Origin: Solibacillus sp040274725 | Lineage (GTDB): Bacteria; Bacillota; Bacilli; Bacillales_A; Planococcaceae | Assembly: GCA_040274725.1 (NCBI GenBank) | Contig: JBEMAQ010000001.1 | Span: 186,001-250,000, forward strand | DNA: 64,000 nt | Direction of reading: 5' to 3' | Shown: one piece after another, positions 26,864 through 35,172 of the stretch | How positions within the stretch are numbered: position 1 is the stretch's first letter | Layout: each line of letters opens with the position of its first letter | Notes under the pieces: generated by a model | Told to the model about the DNA's origin: nothing | The model's database searches: none | What the model saw: only the letters and a program-made list of their open reading frames with translations | Program-made: the position numbers and the translations under genes

Positions 26864-27951
26864 ACACGCACCTCCTGTAATAATTGACGAAGCTCTGCAT
26901 CGACTTCTTTGCACTCCGCTAACTCAATTTTTTGTACGAATGGCTTTCCTACCTCTTCAAGTAACACAAATTGCATTATTCCATAATCTGCTTTTTTATC
27001 CTTGAGTAAATATTCTTGCAACTCATCAAATGTAAACTGACCTACCGCCTCAAATGGATAGCCGTTACGTAGTGCAAATTGTAAAAACTTCATTGTAAAT
27101 GGACGCTTTACTTGACCGTAGCGCTCGCTCATAAGTAAGCAATATACAAGACCAATCATAACCGCCTCGCCGTGCGCAACACCGCCGTAGCCTGCTGCTG
27201 CCTCAATCGCATGACCATATGTATGACCTAGATTTAAATATTTGCGAACCGACTGCTCCGTCTCATCCTCTTCAACAATTTTCGCCTTTACCTTGACACC
27301 GTCTGCTAAGTATTCACCGAGTAGCTGCGATGATAGCTCCGTTACTTTGTCACCATTCATTAAATCATTGACCCAGAATGGATTTGAAATCAGTGCATGC
27401 TTCACGACTTCCGCCATACCTGAACGCACTTCTTTTTCACTAAGTGACGATAAAAACTTCGTATCATAGAGCACCGCTTGTGGCTGATAGAACGCACCAA
27501 TCATATTTTTCCCGAGCGCGTGATTAATGGCTGTTTTGCCACCAACCGCGGAATCATGTGCTAAAATCGTCGTCGGCACTTGGATAAACGGAATACCACG
27601 CATATACGTCGCTGCCACAAAGCCGGCTAAATCGCCAACCGCACCGCCACCAAAGGCAATGACAAGCGATTTACGTGTACATTTATGCTCGAGTAAAAAT
27701 GTTTGTGCAGTATTGAAATTTTCAAACGTCTTACACGCCTCACCCGCTGGCATAACAAGCACTTCAAACGGATATGTTACACACTGTGTGAAATAGTCCT
27801 TTTGTGCCTGCCAAACGTGCTGATCGGTTAAGACGATTATTTTATCAGCTGCGTCAAATAGCTTTGCATAATCAATGACAGCCTGCTGTAAAATTCCCTC
27901 ACCAATCGTTACAAAATAATGATGTGACGCTGCACGAACTGGAATGTTCAT
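26860..27951 (-). CDS. aroB: 3-dehydroquinate synthase
   Basis: A 363-residue NAD- and metal-dependent enzyme of the shikimate pathway. Motifs include the NAD-binding GGGAVGDLAGFVAATYMRG, PTTILAHDSAVGGKTAIN and the metal-site LGHTYGHAIE with HGEAVMIG. Its start is one base after the aroC stop (TAATATG), so translation is coupled. The 3' end overlaps aroH. Confidence 0.97.
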   Translation of the reverse strand: MNIPVRAASHHYFVTIGEGILQQAVIDYAKLFDAADKIIVLTDQHVWQAQKDYFTQCVTYPFEVLVMPAGEACKTFENFNTAQTFLLEHKCTRKSLVIAFGGGAVGDLAGFVAATYMRGIPFIQVPTTILAHDSAVGGKTAINHALGKNMIGAFYQPQAVLYDTKFLSSLSEKEVRSGMAEVVKHALISNPFWVNDLMNGDKVTELSSQLLGEYLADGVKVKAKIVEEDETEQSVRKYLNLGHTYGHAIEAAAGYGGVAHGEAVMIGLVYCLLMSERYGQVKRPFTMKFLQFALRNGYPFEAVGQFTFDELQEYLLKDKKADYGIMQFVLLEEVGKPFVQKIELAECKEVDAELRQLLQEVRV

Positions 27952-27952
27952 A

Positions 27953-29134
27953 TTAAAACTCCTTTGTCATGCGGCGCATTTCATCAAGTTGAGCTTTTAA
28001 TTGCGGAATTTGATCGCCGTGGAACTGATCAAGTATCGCACTTGCAATTTCCCAAGCAATAACATGCTCTGCTACAACCGATGCCGCCGGAACTGCACAG
28101 CTATCTGAACGCTCCACACTTGCTTTAAATGGCTCTTTTGTTTCAATATCTACTGATTGTAATGGTTTATATAAAGTTGGAATTGGCTTCATCACACCGC
28201 GTACAACGATTGGCATCCCTGTTGTCATACCACCCTCAAGACCACCTAAGCGGTTTGTCGCGCGTGTATAACCTTGTTCCTCACTCCATAAAATCTCATC
28301 ATGCACTTCAGAGCCTTTTTTACGTGCCATTTCAAAGCCGATCCCAAATTCGACACCTTTGAAAGCATTAATACTTAACATTGCTGCGGCAAGCTTTGCA
28401 TCAAGCTTGCGGTCATAATGTACATATGAACCAATGCCTGCTGGTAAGCCTTCTACGATGACCTCTACAACACCACCGATTGAATCGCCCGCTTTTTTCG
28501 TCTCGTCAATCATCTCCACCATTTTCGCTGATGCCTCTGCGTCTACACAGTAGCACGCATCCGCTTCGACAATTGCGCGAATCTCATCTGCTGATTTACC
28601 TGCAACAAGTGATGTATCGGCCTTAATCCCCGCGATTTCTGTTACGTGGGCAATAATTGAAATGCCTAGCTCATTAAGTAGCGCCTTTGCAACAGAACCA
28701 ACTGCTACACGCACTGTCGTCTCACGTGCGCTTGAACGCTCTAATACGTTGCGCAGGTCGCGGTGACCATATTTCATCCCGCCGACTAAATCCGCGTGTC
28801 CTGGACGTGGGCGCGTAATTTGACGCTTAATTTCTGATGGGTCAATATCTTCTGACAGCTCATCTGCTCCCATAATCTTTGTCCAATGCTTCCAATCATC
28901 ATTTGTTACGACTAACGCAACCGGTGAACCTAACGTTTTCCCGTGACGTACACCTGACACGATTTCCACTGTATCTGTTTCAATTTGCATACGACGACCA
29001 CGACCATGCCCTCCTTGACGGCGCTTTAAATCATGGTTAATTTGCTCTGCTGTTACAGTTAGTAATGACGGTAACCCCTCAATAATTGTCGTCAATTGTG
29101 GTCCGTGTGACTCACCTGCTGTTAAATAACGCAT
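27953..29134 (-). CDS. aroC: chorismate synthase
   Basis: A 393-residue FMN-dependent enzyme converting EPSP to chorismate (aroF in B. subtilis). The signature motifs GESHGPQL, near the N-terminus, RPGHADLVGGMKYGHRDLRNVLERSSARET and the C-terminal RSDSCAVPAASVVAE are intact. It is the first gene of aroC-aroB-aroH-hisC-tyrA, and a promoter-like element lies about 45 bases upstream. Confidence 0.97.
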   Translation of the reverse strand: MRYLTAGESHGPQLTTIIEGLPSLLTVTAEQINHDLKRRQGGHGRGRRMQIETDTVEIVSGVRHGKTLGSPVALVVTNDDWKHWTKIMGADELSEDIDPSEIKRQITRPRPGHADLVGGMKYGHRDLRNVLERSSARETTVRVAVGSVAKALLNELGISIIAHVTEIAGIKADTSLVAGKSADEIRAIVEADACYCVDAEASAKMVEMIDETKKAGDSIGGVVEVIVEGLPAGIGSYVHYDRKLDAKLAAAMLSINAFKGVEFGIGFEMARKKGSEVHDEILWSEEQGYTRATNRLGGLEGGMTTGMPIVVRGVMKPIPTLYKPLQSVDIETKEPFKASVERSDSCAVPAASVVAEHVIAWEIASAILDQFHGDQIPQLKAQLDEMRRMTKEF

Positions 29135-29176
29135 AAAACACTTTCTCCCTTCAACTCGCTAAAGTATGTATTTTTC

Positions 29177-29204
29177 ACTATAACATATTTTCTACTATTG
29201 TACA
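29177..29204 (-). promoter_or_regulatory. probable sigma-A promoter of the aroC operon
   Basis: On the minus strand TGTACA, a 16-base spacer and TATAGT, with TG one base before the -10 (extended -10). It lies about 45 bases upstream of aroC and downstream of two terminator-like hairpins that isolate it from cheR. Confidence 0.5.
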
Positions 29205-29294
29205 GTACACATCCAGGTCCCTGCACGTGGTTTTCGAATATTCTGAACGTTTTAAGTAAAAATGAACGCAATCGATGTATTATGGTACAAAAAT

Positions 29295-29369
29295 ACGCTT
29301 TTCGCCAAATTGTACGAAAAGCGTCGTTTTGTTCATGTAAGAAAAGCTTGCGAACGAGTAAGCTTTTCT
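29295..29369 (-). terminator. two tandem terminator-like hairpins after cheR
   Basis: Two stems with 10-base arms. The first, AGAAAAGCTT / AAGCTTTTCT at 29340-29369, is cheR-proximal; the second, ACGCTTTTCG / CGAAAAGCGT at 29295-29324, is followed by ATTTTTG on the minus strand. The second is the better terminator. Together they separate the ndk-cheR transcript from aroC. Confidence 0.65.
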
Positions 29370-29437
29370 CGTTCAGTATTTCCAAAATTAGAAATTGCTA
29401 CTCCTTAACCTTTACACACATTGCTTTTATTGTACGA

Positions 29438-30208
29438 TTATTTTTTTCGGTAGAAGAATGTATCCTCTACTTCAAAGCCGTAGCGCGCTGGATTGAAAAT
29501 TTGCTCCGTTGAACCAACGAATAAAATCCCGCCCGGACGTAGCGACTTGCTAAAGTTTTCATAAATCTGATCCTTCGCCTCTTCCGTAAAGTAAATCATC
29601 ACATTACGGCACACGATTAAATCAAAGTTCGACTCATATGAATCTTTCAATAAATTATGCTTTTTAAATGTAACCGTGCGCTTTACCTCGTCCTTTACCT
29701 TGTAAAAGACGCCCTCACGCTCAAAATACTTCGCCTGTATATCTTTTGGCACCTCGGCAAGCGAACGCTCTGGATACAGCCCAAGCTTCGCCTTTTGAAT
29801 AACATTTTCATCTAAATCCGTTGCCTGAATACTTATTTGTGACAGCGGTATATGATGTGACAGTACCATCGCTAAGCTATACGGTTCTTCACCTGTAGAG
29901 CATGCGGCACTCCAAATTTTCGGACGTTTATTTGTTTGCAAAAGCTTTGGGAAAATTTTATTTTGCAGTACTTCCCAGCGCTTACCATTACGATAAAATT
30001 CCGATACATTAATCGTCATGCGGTCTAAAAACTCATTCATTAAATCGCGGTCACGCTCAAGTGCTGCTAAAAAATCTACGAAATTGCGATAGCCTTTTTT
30101 TTCATAAAGTGATGTTAACCGACGCTTCATTTGCGCTTCCTTGTAAAGCGCTAAGTCGATGCCAGTCTTTCTCTTTATGCCTTCAATAAATTGTTCATAA
30201 TCTGACAT
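29438..30208 (-). CDS. cheR: chemotaxis protein methyltransferase
   Basis: A 256-residue SAM-dependent enzyme that methylates glutamates on chemoreceptors. The N-terminal domain has GIDLALYKEAQMKRRLTSLYEKKGY, and the SAM-binding SAACSTGEEPYSLAM follows. The ATG at 30208 is preferred; a TTG eight codons upstream lacks a good site. It lies apart from the main che operon, between ndk and aroC, as in B. subtilis. Its likely targets include the receptors in this window. Confidence 0.96.
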   Translation of the reverse strand: MSDYEQFIEGIKRKTGIDLALYKEAQMKRRLTSLYEKKGYRNFVDFLAALERDRDLMNEFLDRMTINVSEFYRNGKRWEVLQNKIFPKLLQTNKRPKIWSAACSTGEEPYSLAMVLSHHIPLSQISIQATDLDENVIQKAKLGLYPERSLAEVPKDIQAKYFEREGVFYKVKDEVKRTVTFKKHNLLKDSYESNFDLIVCRNVMIYFTEEAKDQIYENFSKSLRPGGILFVGSTEQIFNPARYGFEVEDTFFYRKK

Positions 30209-30416
30209 AGTCTCATCGATCCCCTCATCCAACGTATCACTTATTATAACGGAAAATTGCGAACACAGGTATAAATTTTCCGTAAAAAGTAAAGATATTG
30301 CAAAAATCCTATGTGAATACTTTATTTTATGAAATCACATCTCAATAGCTTCCATTATACAATGAGAAGTACGGAATTGATTTATTTTTCTGAATAAAAT
30401 GGGGTTTAAATTAAAA

Positions 30417-30449
30417 AAACCACCTTAAGCAAAAGCTCAAAGTGGTTTT
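30417..30449 (-). terminator. terminator of ndk
   Basis: A stem AAACCACCTT / AAAGTGGTTTT with inner GC pairing and a T-run on the minus strand, about 15 bases after the ndk stop. Confidence 0.8.
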
Positions 30450-30462
30450 TGTTCGGTTTAAA

Positions 30463-30882
30463 TTAAACTAACTCGCCATCGAACCAAAGTGAAATTTCAC
30501 GTTCAGCTGAAGCTACAGAGTCAGAACCGTGAATTACGTTGTGAGAAATTGTTACAGCGTAGTCACCACGGATAGTACCTGGTTGAGAATCAGCTGGCTT
30601 AGTAGCACCAATCATGATACGAGCTAAAGAAATTACAGACTCGCCTTCCCATACCATAGCAAATACTGGACCAGAAGTGATGAAGTCTACTAATTCACCG
30701 AAGAATGGACGCTCAGCGTGCTCTGCATAGTGTTTTTCTGCTAATTCGCGAGAAACGTTTACTAATTTAGCTCCGCGCATTGTGAAACCGCGACGCTCAA
30801 AGCGGTCAACGATATCACCGATTACTTGGCGTTCTACGCCGTCTGGTTTAACCATTAAAAAAGTTTTTTCGATTGCCATCAT
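30463..30882 (-). CDS. ndk: nucleoside diphosphate kinase
   Basis: A 139-residue kinase that balances nucleoside triphosphates through a phosphohistidine intermediate. The catalytic His118 is in NVIHGSDS; the N-terminus KTFLMVKPDGVERQ is typical. The start is the first of two adjacent ATGs, preceded by AAGGAG. It lies between hepT and cheR, following the B. subtilis order. Confidence 0.97.
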   Translation of the reverse strand: MMAIEKTFLMVKPDGVERQVIGDIVDRFERRGFTMRGAKLVNVSRELAEKHYAEHAERPFFGELVDFITSGPVFAMVWEGESVISLARIMIGATKPADSQPGTIRGDYAVTISHNVIHGSDSVASAEREISLWFDGELV

Positions 30883-30965
30883 TTAAACACTCCTTAAATT
30901 TCAATAAAGGATTTTACACCTACCGATAAATATTAGCAGAATAATGCAGTGGATGCAAGTACTAG

Positions 30966-31940
30966 CTAATATTTACGCTTTCCAATAAATAACGCGATAT
31001 CGCGCAGTTTTTTCTTCATTGGATGCTTCGGCAATGCATCTACCTCGGCTAATGCCTTTTTCAAGTACAATTCACTTAGTTTTGTTGCTTCATTAATCGC
31101 ATCGGATTGACGTACAATATCCAGCATCTCCATACGCTCAATCTCTGTTAGTTGCTCCGCTATAACCTTTTGTAGGTACGGTGCGAGCGTTGGATCATCC
31201 TTCATCAGTAAAATAGGTAACGTCACATTGCCTTGCAAAAGGTCGCTCCCAGCTGGCTTGCCTAGCTGCTTATCCGTTGCGGTGAAGTCGAGAATATCAT
31301 CAATAATTTGGAAGCTCATACCGACAAAATAGCCGTAACGCTTCAAATGGCGAATCATTTTGTCATCTGCACCACTGACAACTGCGCCAAGCTCACAGCT
31401 CGATTCGATTAATAGCGCCGTTTTACGCTTAATTCGGCGGAAATAGTCTTTTAAATTTTGATCTAAACGAAACTTATCTTCAATTTGAATGACTTCACCG
31501 TTACAAATCTCTACCATCGTGCGCGCTAAAATTTGGTGCGCTCTCGGATTCTCTATCACTGTGACGTACTCAAGTGCACGTGCAAAAATAAAGTCGCCCG
31601 TATACATTGCGACGCGGTTATTCCACTCTGCCTTCACCGTCCGTCTGCCCCGACGCAAATCTGAATCATCGATCACATCATCATGAACGAGTGATGCCAT
31701 ATGAATGAGCTCAAGTGGTACCGCAATGTTTTTCATGCGCTCAATGTTGTAATCACCAAATTTAGCTGCTAATAGTGCAAAGATTGGACGAATACGCTTC
31801 CCACCTGCCTGCAGGAGATGAAGTGAAGCATCATTCAGTAAGTGTGAAGATGAGTTTAACGCTTTTTCTAGTTCGTTTTCGATGATGTCTATGTCTTTTT
31901 TTATATCAGCATAGAGTAGTGTTAGCTTCATCTTTTCCAC
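30966..31940 (-). CDS. hepT: heptaprenyl diphosphate synthase component II
   Basis: A 324-residue trans-prenyltransferase, the catalytic subunit making the C35 side chain of menaquinone. The first Asp-rich motif is in LVHDDVIDDSDLRRG and the second in QIIDDILDFT. It starts at a GTG (31940) with GGAGAAGG nine bases upstream; an ATG three codons later has no usable site. It works with HepS, encoded two genes upstream. Confidence 0.95.
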   Translation of the reverse strand: MEKMKLTLLYADIKKDIDIIENELEKALNSSSHLLNDASLHLLQAGGKRIRPIFALLAAKFGDYNIERMKNIAVPLELIHMASLVHDDVIDDSDLRRGRRTVKAEWNNRVAMYTGDFIFARALEYVTVIENPRAHQILARTMVEICNGEVIQIEDKFRLDQNLKDYFRRIKRKTALLIESSCELGAVVSGADDKMIRHLKRYGYFVGMSFQIIDDILDFTATDKQLGKPAGSDLLQGNVTLPILLMKDDPTLAPYLQKVIAEQLTEIERMEMLDIVRQSDAINEATKLSELYLKKALAEVDALPKHPMKKKLRDIALFIGKRKY

Positions 31941-31959
31941 GCGTTAAAACCTTCTCCCA

Positions 31960-32664
31960 CTAAATTTCTTTTTTAAAGCCCATATGCATGGCAGCCGCAC
32001 CACCGCTATAGCCTTTGTACGTTACCTTTTCAAATCCAGCTTCTCCAAACATTGCCGCTAGCTTTTTCATACCTGGGAAGTCATTTGCAGACTCTTGTAA
32101 CCATGAATATTCTTTGTAGCTTTTGGCAAATAACTTACCAAATACCGGCATCACATATTTAAAGTAGAAGCGGAATAATTGACGATAACCTGGAATTTCT
32201 GATTGCGATGTTTCTAAGCAGACCGCAATCCCACCTGGCTTCAGTACTCGGTTCATCTCACGTAGTACTTGCAGATAATCAGGTACATTACGTAAACCAA
32301 AGCCAATTGTTACATAATCAAATGTATTGTCTTCAAATGGTAACTCCATCGCATTCCCGTGAAGTAGCTCGATTTGCGGATAAGGCTTGACCTTCTCCTC
32401 GCCGACCTTCAGCATATTTTTACTAAAGTCTAAGCCGCGCACCATGCCTTTTTCTCCAGTTGCTTCGGCTAATGCAATTGTCCAGTCCGCTGTCCCGCAA
32501 CATACATCCAAGCATTTTGCGCCCGGTTGTACATTCATGCGCTTCATCGTATCATTACGCCATTTGATATGCTGCTGAAAGCTAATTACAGAGTTCATTT
32601 TGTCATAGCTTTCAGAAATATTTTCAAATACTTCATGTACATGTTGTTCTTTCGATTTTGTCAT
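31960..32664 (-). CDS. menG: demethylmenaquinone methyltransferase
   Basis: A 234-residue SAM-dependent methyltransferase (UbiE/MenG family) for the last menaquinone step. SAM motif I is LDVCCGTADWTIALAE; YVTIGFGLRNVPD and the C-terminal YKGYSGGAAAMHMGFK are family signatures. It lies between hepS and hepT, so prenyl chain and ring methylation genes form one operon serving the QcrABC quinol pool. Confidence 0.96.
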   Translation of the reverse strand: MTKSKEQHVHEVFENISESYDKMNSVISFQQHIKWRNDTMKRMNVQPGAKCLDVCCGTADWTIALAEATGEKGMVRGLDFSKNMLKVGEEKVKPYPQIELLHGNAMELPFEDNTFDYVTIGFGLRNVPDYLQVLREMNRVLKPGGIAVCLETSQSEIPGYRQLFRFYFKYVMPVFGKLFAKSYKEYSWLQESANDFPGMKKLAAMFGEAGFEKVTYKGYSGGAAAMHMGFKKEI

Positions 32665-32684
32665 GTTTTCAAAACCTTTCTACG

Positions 32685-33425
32685 TCATTTCTGACAGCCA
32701 CCTAAGTTTGTTACATACTGCGCTAATGCATCATCTAGCTCCGCATTTTCCAGTAGTTGTTGTAACGCCTGTTGACGCTTTGTTATTTCTTTCTGTAAGA
32801 CCGCTGTAATGTCTTCATGCACACTACTATTTGCAACGAGTGATTTGCCAAAACGAGAAGCCGCTCCGTCTTTAATACACGAAAGCTCTTCTTGCAAACG
32901 GACAATCGTCAGTGTTTCCTGCATAAGCGGTACAAAATTTTCTAAACCATTCGCTACATAATATTGTGTAATGAGCTCTGTTTGAATAACCTTTAAACTG
33001 TCAATCCACTCCGCAATGGAACGCTCATTAAATTCATACACCGTAATTTGATGTTCACAGCGTGTAACAATCGCCTGTGATAACTTTTGTATTAATAAAA
33101 TATTCCCCGTTTGCGCCAGTAATTGATAGTATCGTCCACTATAATAGTCCCCTGATAGTACGCGTAGCTGTTGCTCTTTCGTTGTTGCTTCGATTTCTTT
33201 AATTTGATCATGCTCTTCTAAAGAAGCATGGACAATCCCTACTGTTACGGCATCAATTTCATTTATCTGCTGCATATTCAGTAAAAAAGGGAGCCGAATA
33301 AAAAATAATTGCGGCGCTCTTAGTGTTGGCTCGCCTAAATAGTGTTGTAATGTTCTATGACGAACATGCATAAGTATAGATGTTTGTAACGCTTCGATTG
33401 CTTCAGAAATGTATGTTGCATTCAT
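32685..33425 (-). CDS. hepS: heptaprenyl diphosphate synthase component I
   Basis: A 246-residue regulatory, non-catalytic subunit of heptaprenyl diphosphate synthase. It lacks Asp-rich prenyltransferase motifs, is mostly helical, and is recognised by its small conserved segments (SVHASLE-like VHASLEEHDQI; DYYSGRYYQLLA) and by its position between mtrB and menG. It is probably needed with HepT to reach C35 chain length. Confidence 0.9.
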   Translation of the reverse strand: MNATYISEAIEALQTSILMHVRHRTLQHYLGEPTLRAPQLFFIRLPFLLNMQQINEIDAVTVGIVHASLEEHDQIKEIEATTKEQQLRVLSGDYYSGRYYQLLAQTGNILLIQKLSQAIVTRCEHQITVYEFNERSIAEWIDSLKVIQTELITQYYVANGLENFVPLMQETLTIVRLQEELSCIKDGAASRFGKSLVANSSVHEDITAVLQKEITKRQQALQQLLENAELDDALAQYVTNLGGCQK

Positions 33426-33455
33426 AGAAATTACTCCATTCCATCATGTTAATGC

Positions 33456-33677
33456 TTATTTTTTTGAGTTGCTCTCGATTGTGCCATGCGCAGAATGAAC
33501 TTTTGCCTTGCCACGAATTTTCATTGCAGATGTATGCTCTGTAAATTGTGCAATCATGACTTCACCTGTATCTAGTTTCTCTGAGTGATGGAATTTTGTA
33601 TCTGTTCCTCGCGTTAAACCAATTACATGGACACCATCTTCAAGTGCTTCGATAATAATATAATCTGGTTGTGTCAT
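33456..33677 (-). CDS. mtrB: trp RNA-binding attenuation protein (TRAP)
   Basis: A 73-residue protein forming an 11-subunit ring that binds GAG/UAG repeats in RNA when tryptophan is bound. Family residues are conserved, including the RNA-binding Lys/Arg of KIRGKAKVHSAHG and the Trp-pocket segment LTRGTDTKFHHSEKLDTGEV. It is followed by hepS and preceded by folE, as in B. subtilis mtrAB. The trp genes it would regulate are not in this window. Confidence 0.96.
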   Translation of the reverse strand: MTQPDYIIIEALEDGVHVIGLTRGTDTKFHHSEKLDTGEVMIAQFTEHTSAMKIRGKAKVHSAHGTIESNSKK

Positions 33678-33735
33678 TATCTTATCTCCCTACGCTAAAC
33701 ATTTTCTTCGTTTATCATATCATAAAATAGACAAC

Positions 33736-34305
33736 TTACGACATTTGAATGAACGATATTACCTCGCGACGTTTTACCTCGTCTGTTTCATACACACCAC
33801 GCGCGACAGATGTTACGGTTTTTGCGCCAGGCTTCTTTAATCCGCGCATCGTCATACACATATGCTCTGCTTCTACAACAACGTACACACCCTTTGGATC
33901 AAGCATTTCCATAATTGTATCCGCTACTGTTGACGTAATACGCTCTTGTAATTGCGGACGGCGCGCTACTGATTCCACACAGCGACCAAGCTTACTTAAG
34001 CCCGCTACTTTTCCGTCCTTCGGGATATACGCGACATGTGCTTTGCCGTAAAACGGTACTAAGTGATGCTCACACATTGAGTGGAACTGAATATCCTTCA
34101 CCAGCACCAGTTCCTCGTGATCCTCATGAAAAACCGTTTCAAAAAATTCACGCGGATCCTGCGTAAGTCCATTAAACATTTCCGCATACATTTTCGATAC
34201 GCGCTTTGGTGTGTCCAGTAGCCCCTCACGCGTCGTATCCTCACCAACAGCCTCTAAAATCATTTTTACTGCTTCTTCAATCTTTTTTAAATCGACATTC
34301 GTCAT
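33736..34305 (-). CDS. folE: GTP cyclohydrolase I
   Basis: A 189-residue zinc enzyme starting folate synthesis from GTP (mtrA in B. subtilis). Zinc ligands are in SMCEHHLVPFYGKAHVAYIP, and the C-terminal HMCMTMRGLKKPGA completes the site. The start follows ATAGGAGGATTTCC. It lies just upstream of mtrB. Confidence 0.96.
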   Translation of the reverse strand: MTNVDLKKIEEAVKMILEAVGEDTTREGLLDTPKRVSKMYAEMFNGLTQDPREFFETVFHEDHEELVLVKDIQFHSMCEHHLVPFYGKAHVAYIPKDGKVAGLSKLGRCVESVARRPQLQERITSTVADTIMEMLDPKGVYVVVEAEHMCMTMRGLKKPGAKTVTSVARGVYETDEVKRREVISFIQMS

Positions 34306-34536
34306 GGAAATCCTCCTATATTCAAAAAAAGGCAGTCTATTTCAATTTTGTTATAGTCGCCTCTTTTATATGCAACATGTTTTGAATTTGTATTCTTACA
34401 GCAACAGTCTATCTGTTTGCTGTCTACTCGATCTCGTTTAGCAAGCGACCATGCGTGTTTTCTACTATGTACATTATTTCTTACTTTTTTGAAAACGCAT
34501 CCACTTCACGAGTTCCTAGTTTTCTTCACAATTTGA

Positions 34537-34565
34537 ATCGTAGCATATCTATGCAAGAAGTTCAA
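34537..34565 (-). promoter_or_regulatory. probable promoter of folE-mtrB
   Basis: On the minus strand TTGAAC, a 17-base spacer and TACGAT, matching sigma-A boxes at four to five of six positions each. It implies an untranslated leader of about 225 bases before folE. Confidence 0.45.
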
Positions 34566-34642
34566 AAACCTTTGTATATTTTTTAAAAATTTTATGATAT
34601 AACAACTATTCCAATGTATTTTATATACAAATATACGAAAAA

Positions 34643-34676
34643 AGAGCAGCCTTCAGACAAAGCTGAAGGTTGCTCT
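34643..34676 (-). terminator. terminator of the HU gene
   Basis: A 14-base stem (AGAGCAGCCTTCAG / CTGAAGGTTGCTCT, one G-U) with a 6-base loop and TTTTTT on the minus strand. Confidence 0.9.
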
Positions 34677-34695
34677 ATGTAACTCAAGATCCGTA

Positions 34696-34968
34696 TTATT
34701 TTACAGCATCTTTAAGCGCTTTACCTGGTTTGAATGCAGGTACTTTGCTTGCAGCGATCTCGATTTCTTTACCTGTTTGTGGGTTACGACCTTTACGAGC
34801 CGCACGTTCACGCACTTCGAAGTTACCAAAACCGATTAATTGTACTTTGTCACCCTTTGCAAGAGCTTCTTGAATTGTTTCAAATACAGCCTCAACTGCT
34901 TTAGAAGCGTCTTTCTTTGAAAGGTCTGCAGCTTCAGCAACAGCGTTTACTAATTCTGTTTTGTTCAC
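34696..34968 (-). CDS. hup: DNA-binding protein HU
   Basis: A 90-residue nucleoid protein that bends and compacts DNA (hbs in B. subtilis). The DNA-binding arm GFGNFEVRERAARKGRNPQTG is intact. The GTG at 34968 is the start: it yields the canonical MNKTELV N-terminus and length, and AGGAGGTG lies at proper distance. The reading frame extends three codons upstream to another GTG inside the ribosome binding site. Confidence 0.97.
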   Translation of the reverse strand: MNKTELVNAVAEAADLSKKDASKAVEAVFETIQEALAKGDKVQLIGFGNFEVRERAARKGRNPQTGKEIEIAASKVPAFKPGKALKDAVK

Positions 34969-35172
34969 ACTATCCACCTCCTCTCAAAGGGTCATGAATC
35001 TAAATCCTGTAAAAAGATTAACACACACAAAACCGCGGCGCAACTGAATTCACCTATGTTTTGCATATATTTTTGCCTTTTTTTATGATTTTAACAAAAA
35101 TACAGGACATTTCGCTCAAAAATTGAGCTGTCCTGTATTTTATATCCTATTCGCTTCCTTTTTAAACCTATT

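Larger units (their letters stand above)
34306..34695. other. intergenic region between folE and HU gene
   Basis: About 390 bases with the HU terminator at 34643-34676 and a promoter candidate at 34537-34565. The remaining folE leader, about 230 bases, has no reading frame I can support. A few GAG/TAG triplets occur near 34430-34445 but too few for a TRAP site. Confidence 0.5.

Noticed and set aside
34420..34450. GAG and TAG triplets in the folE leader as a TRAP binding site
   Set aside because: Only a few triplets with irregular spacing are present; TRAP sites need about nine to eleven at two- to three-base spacing.
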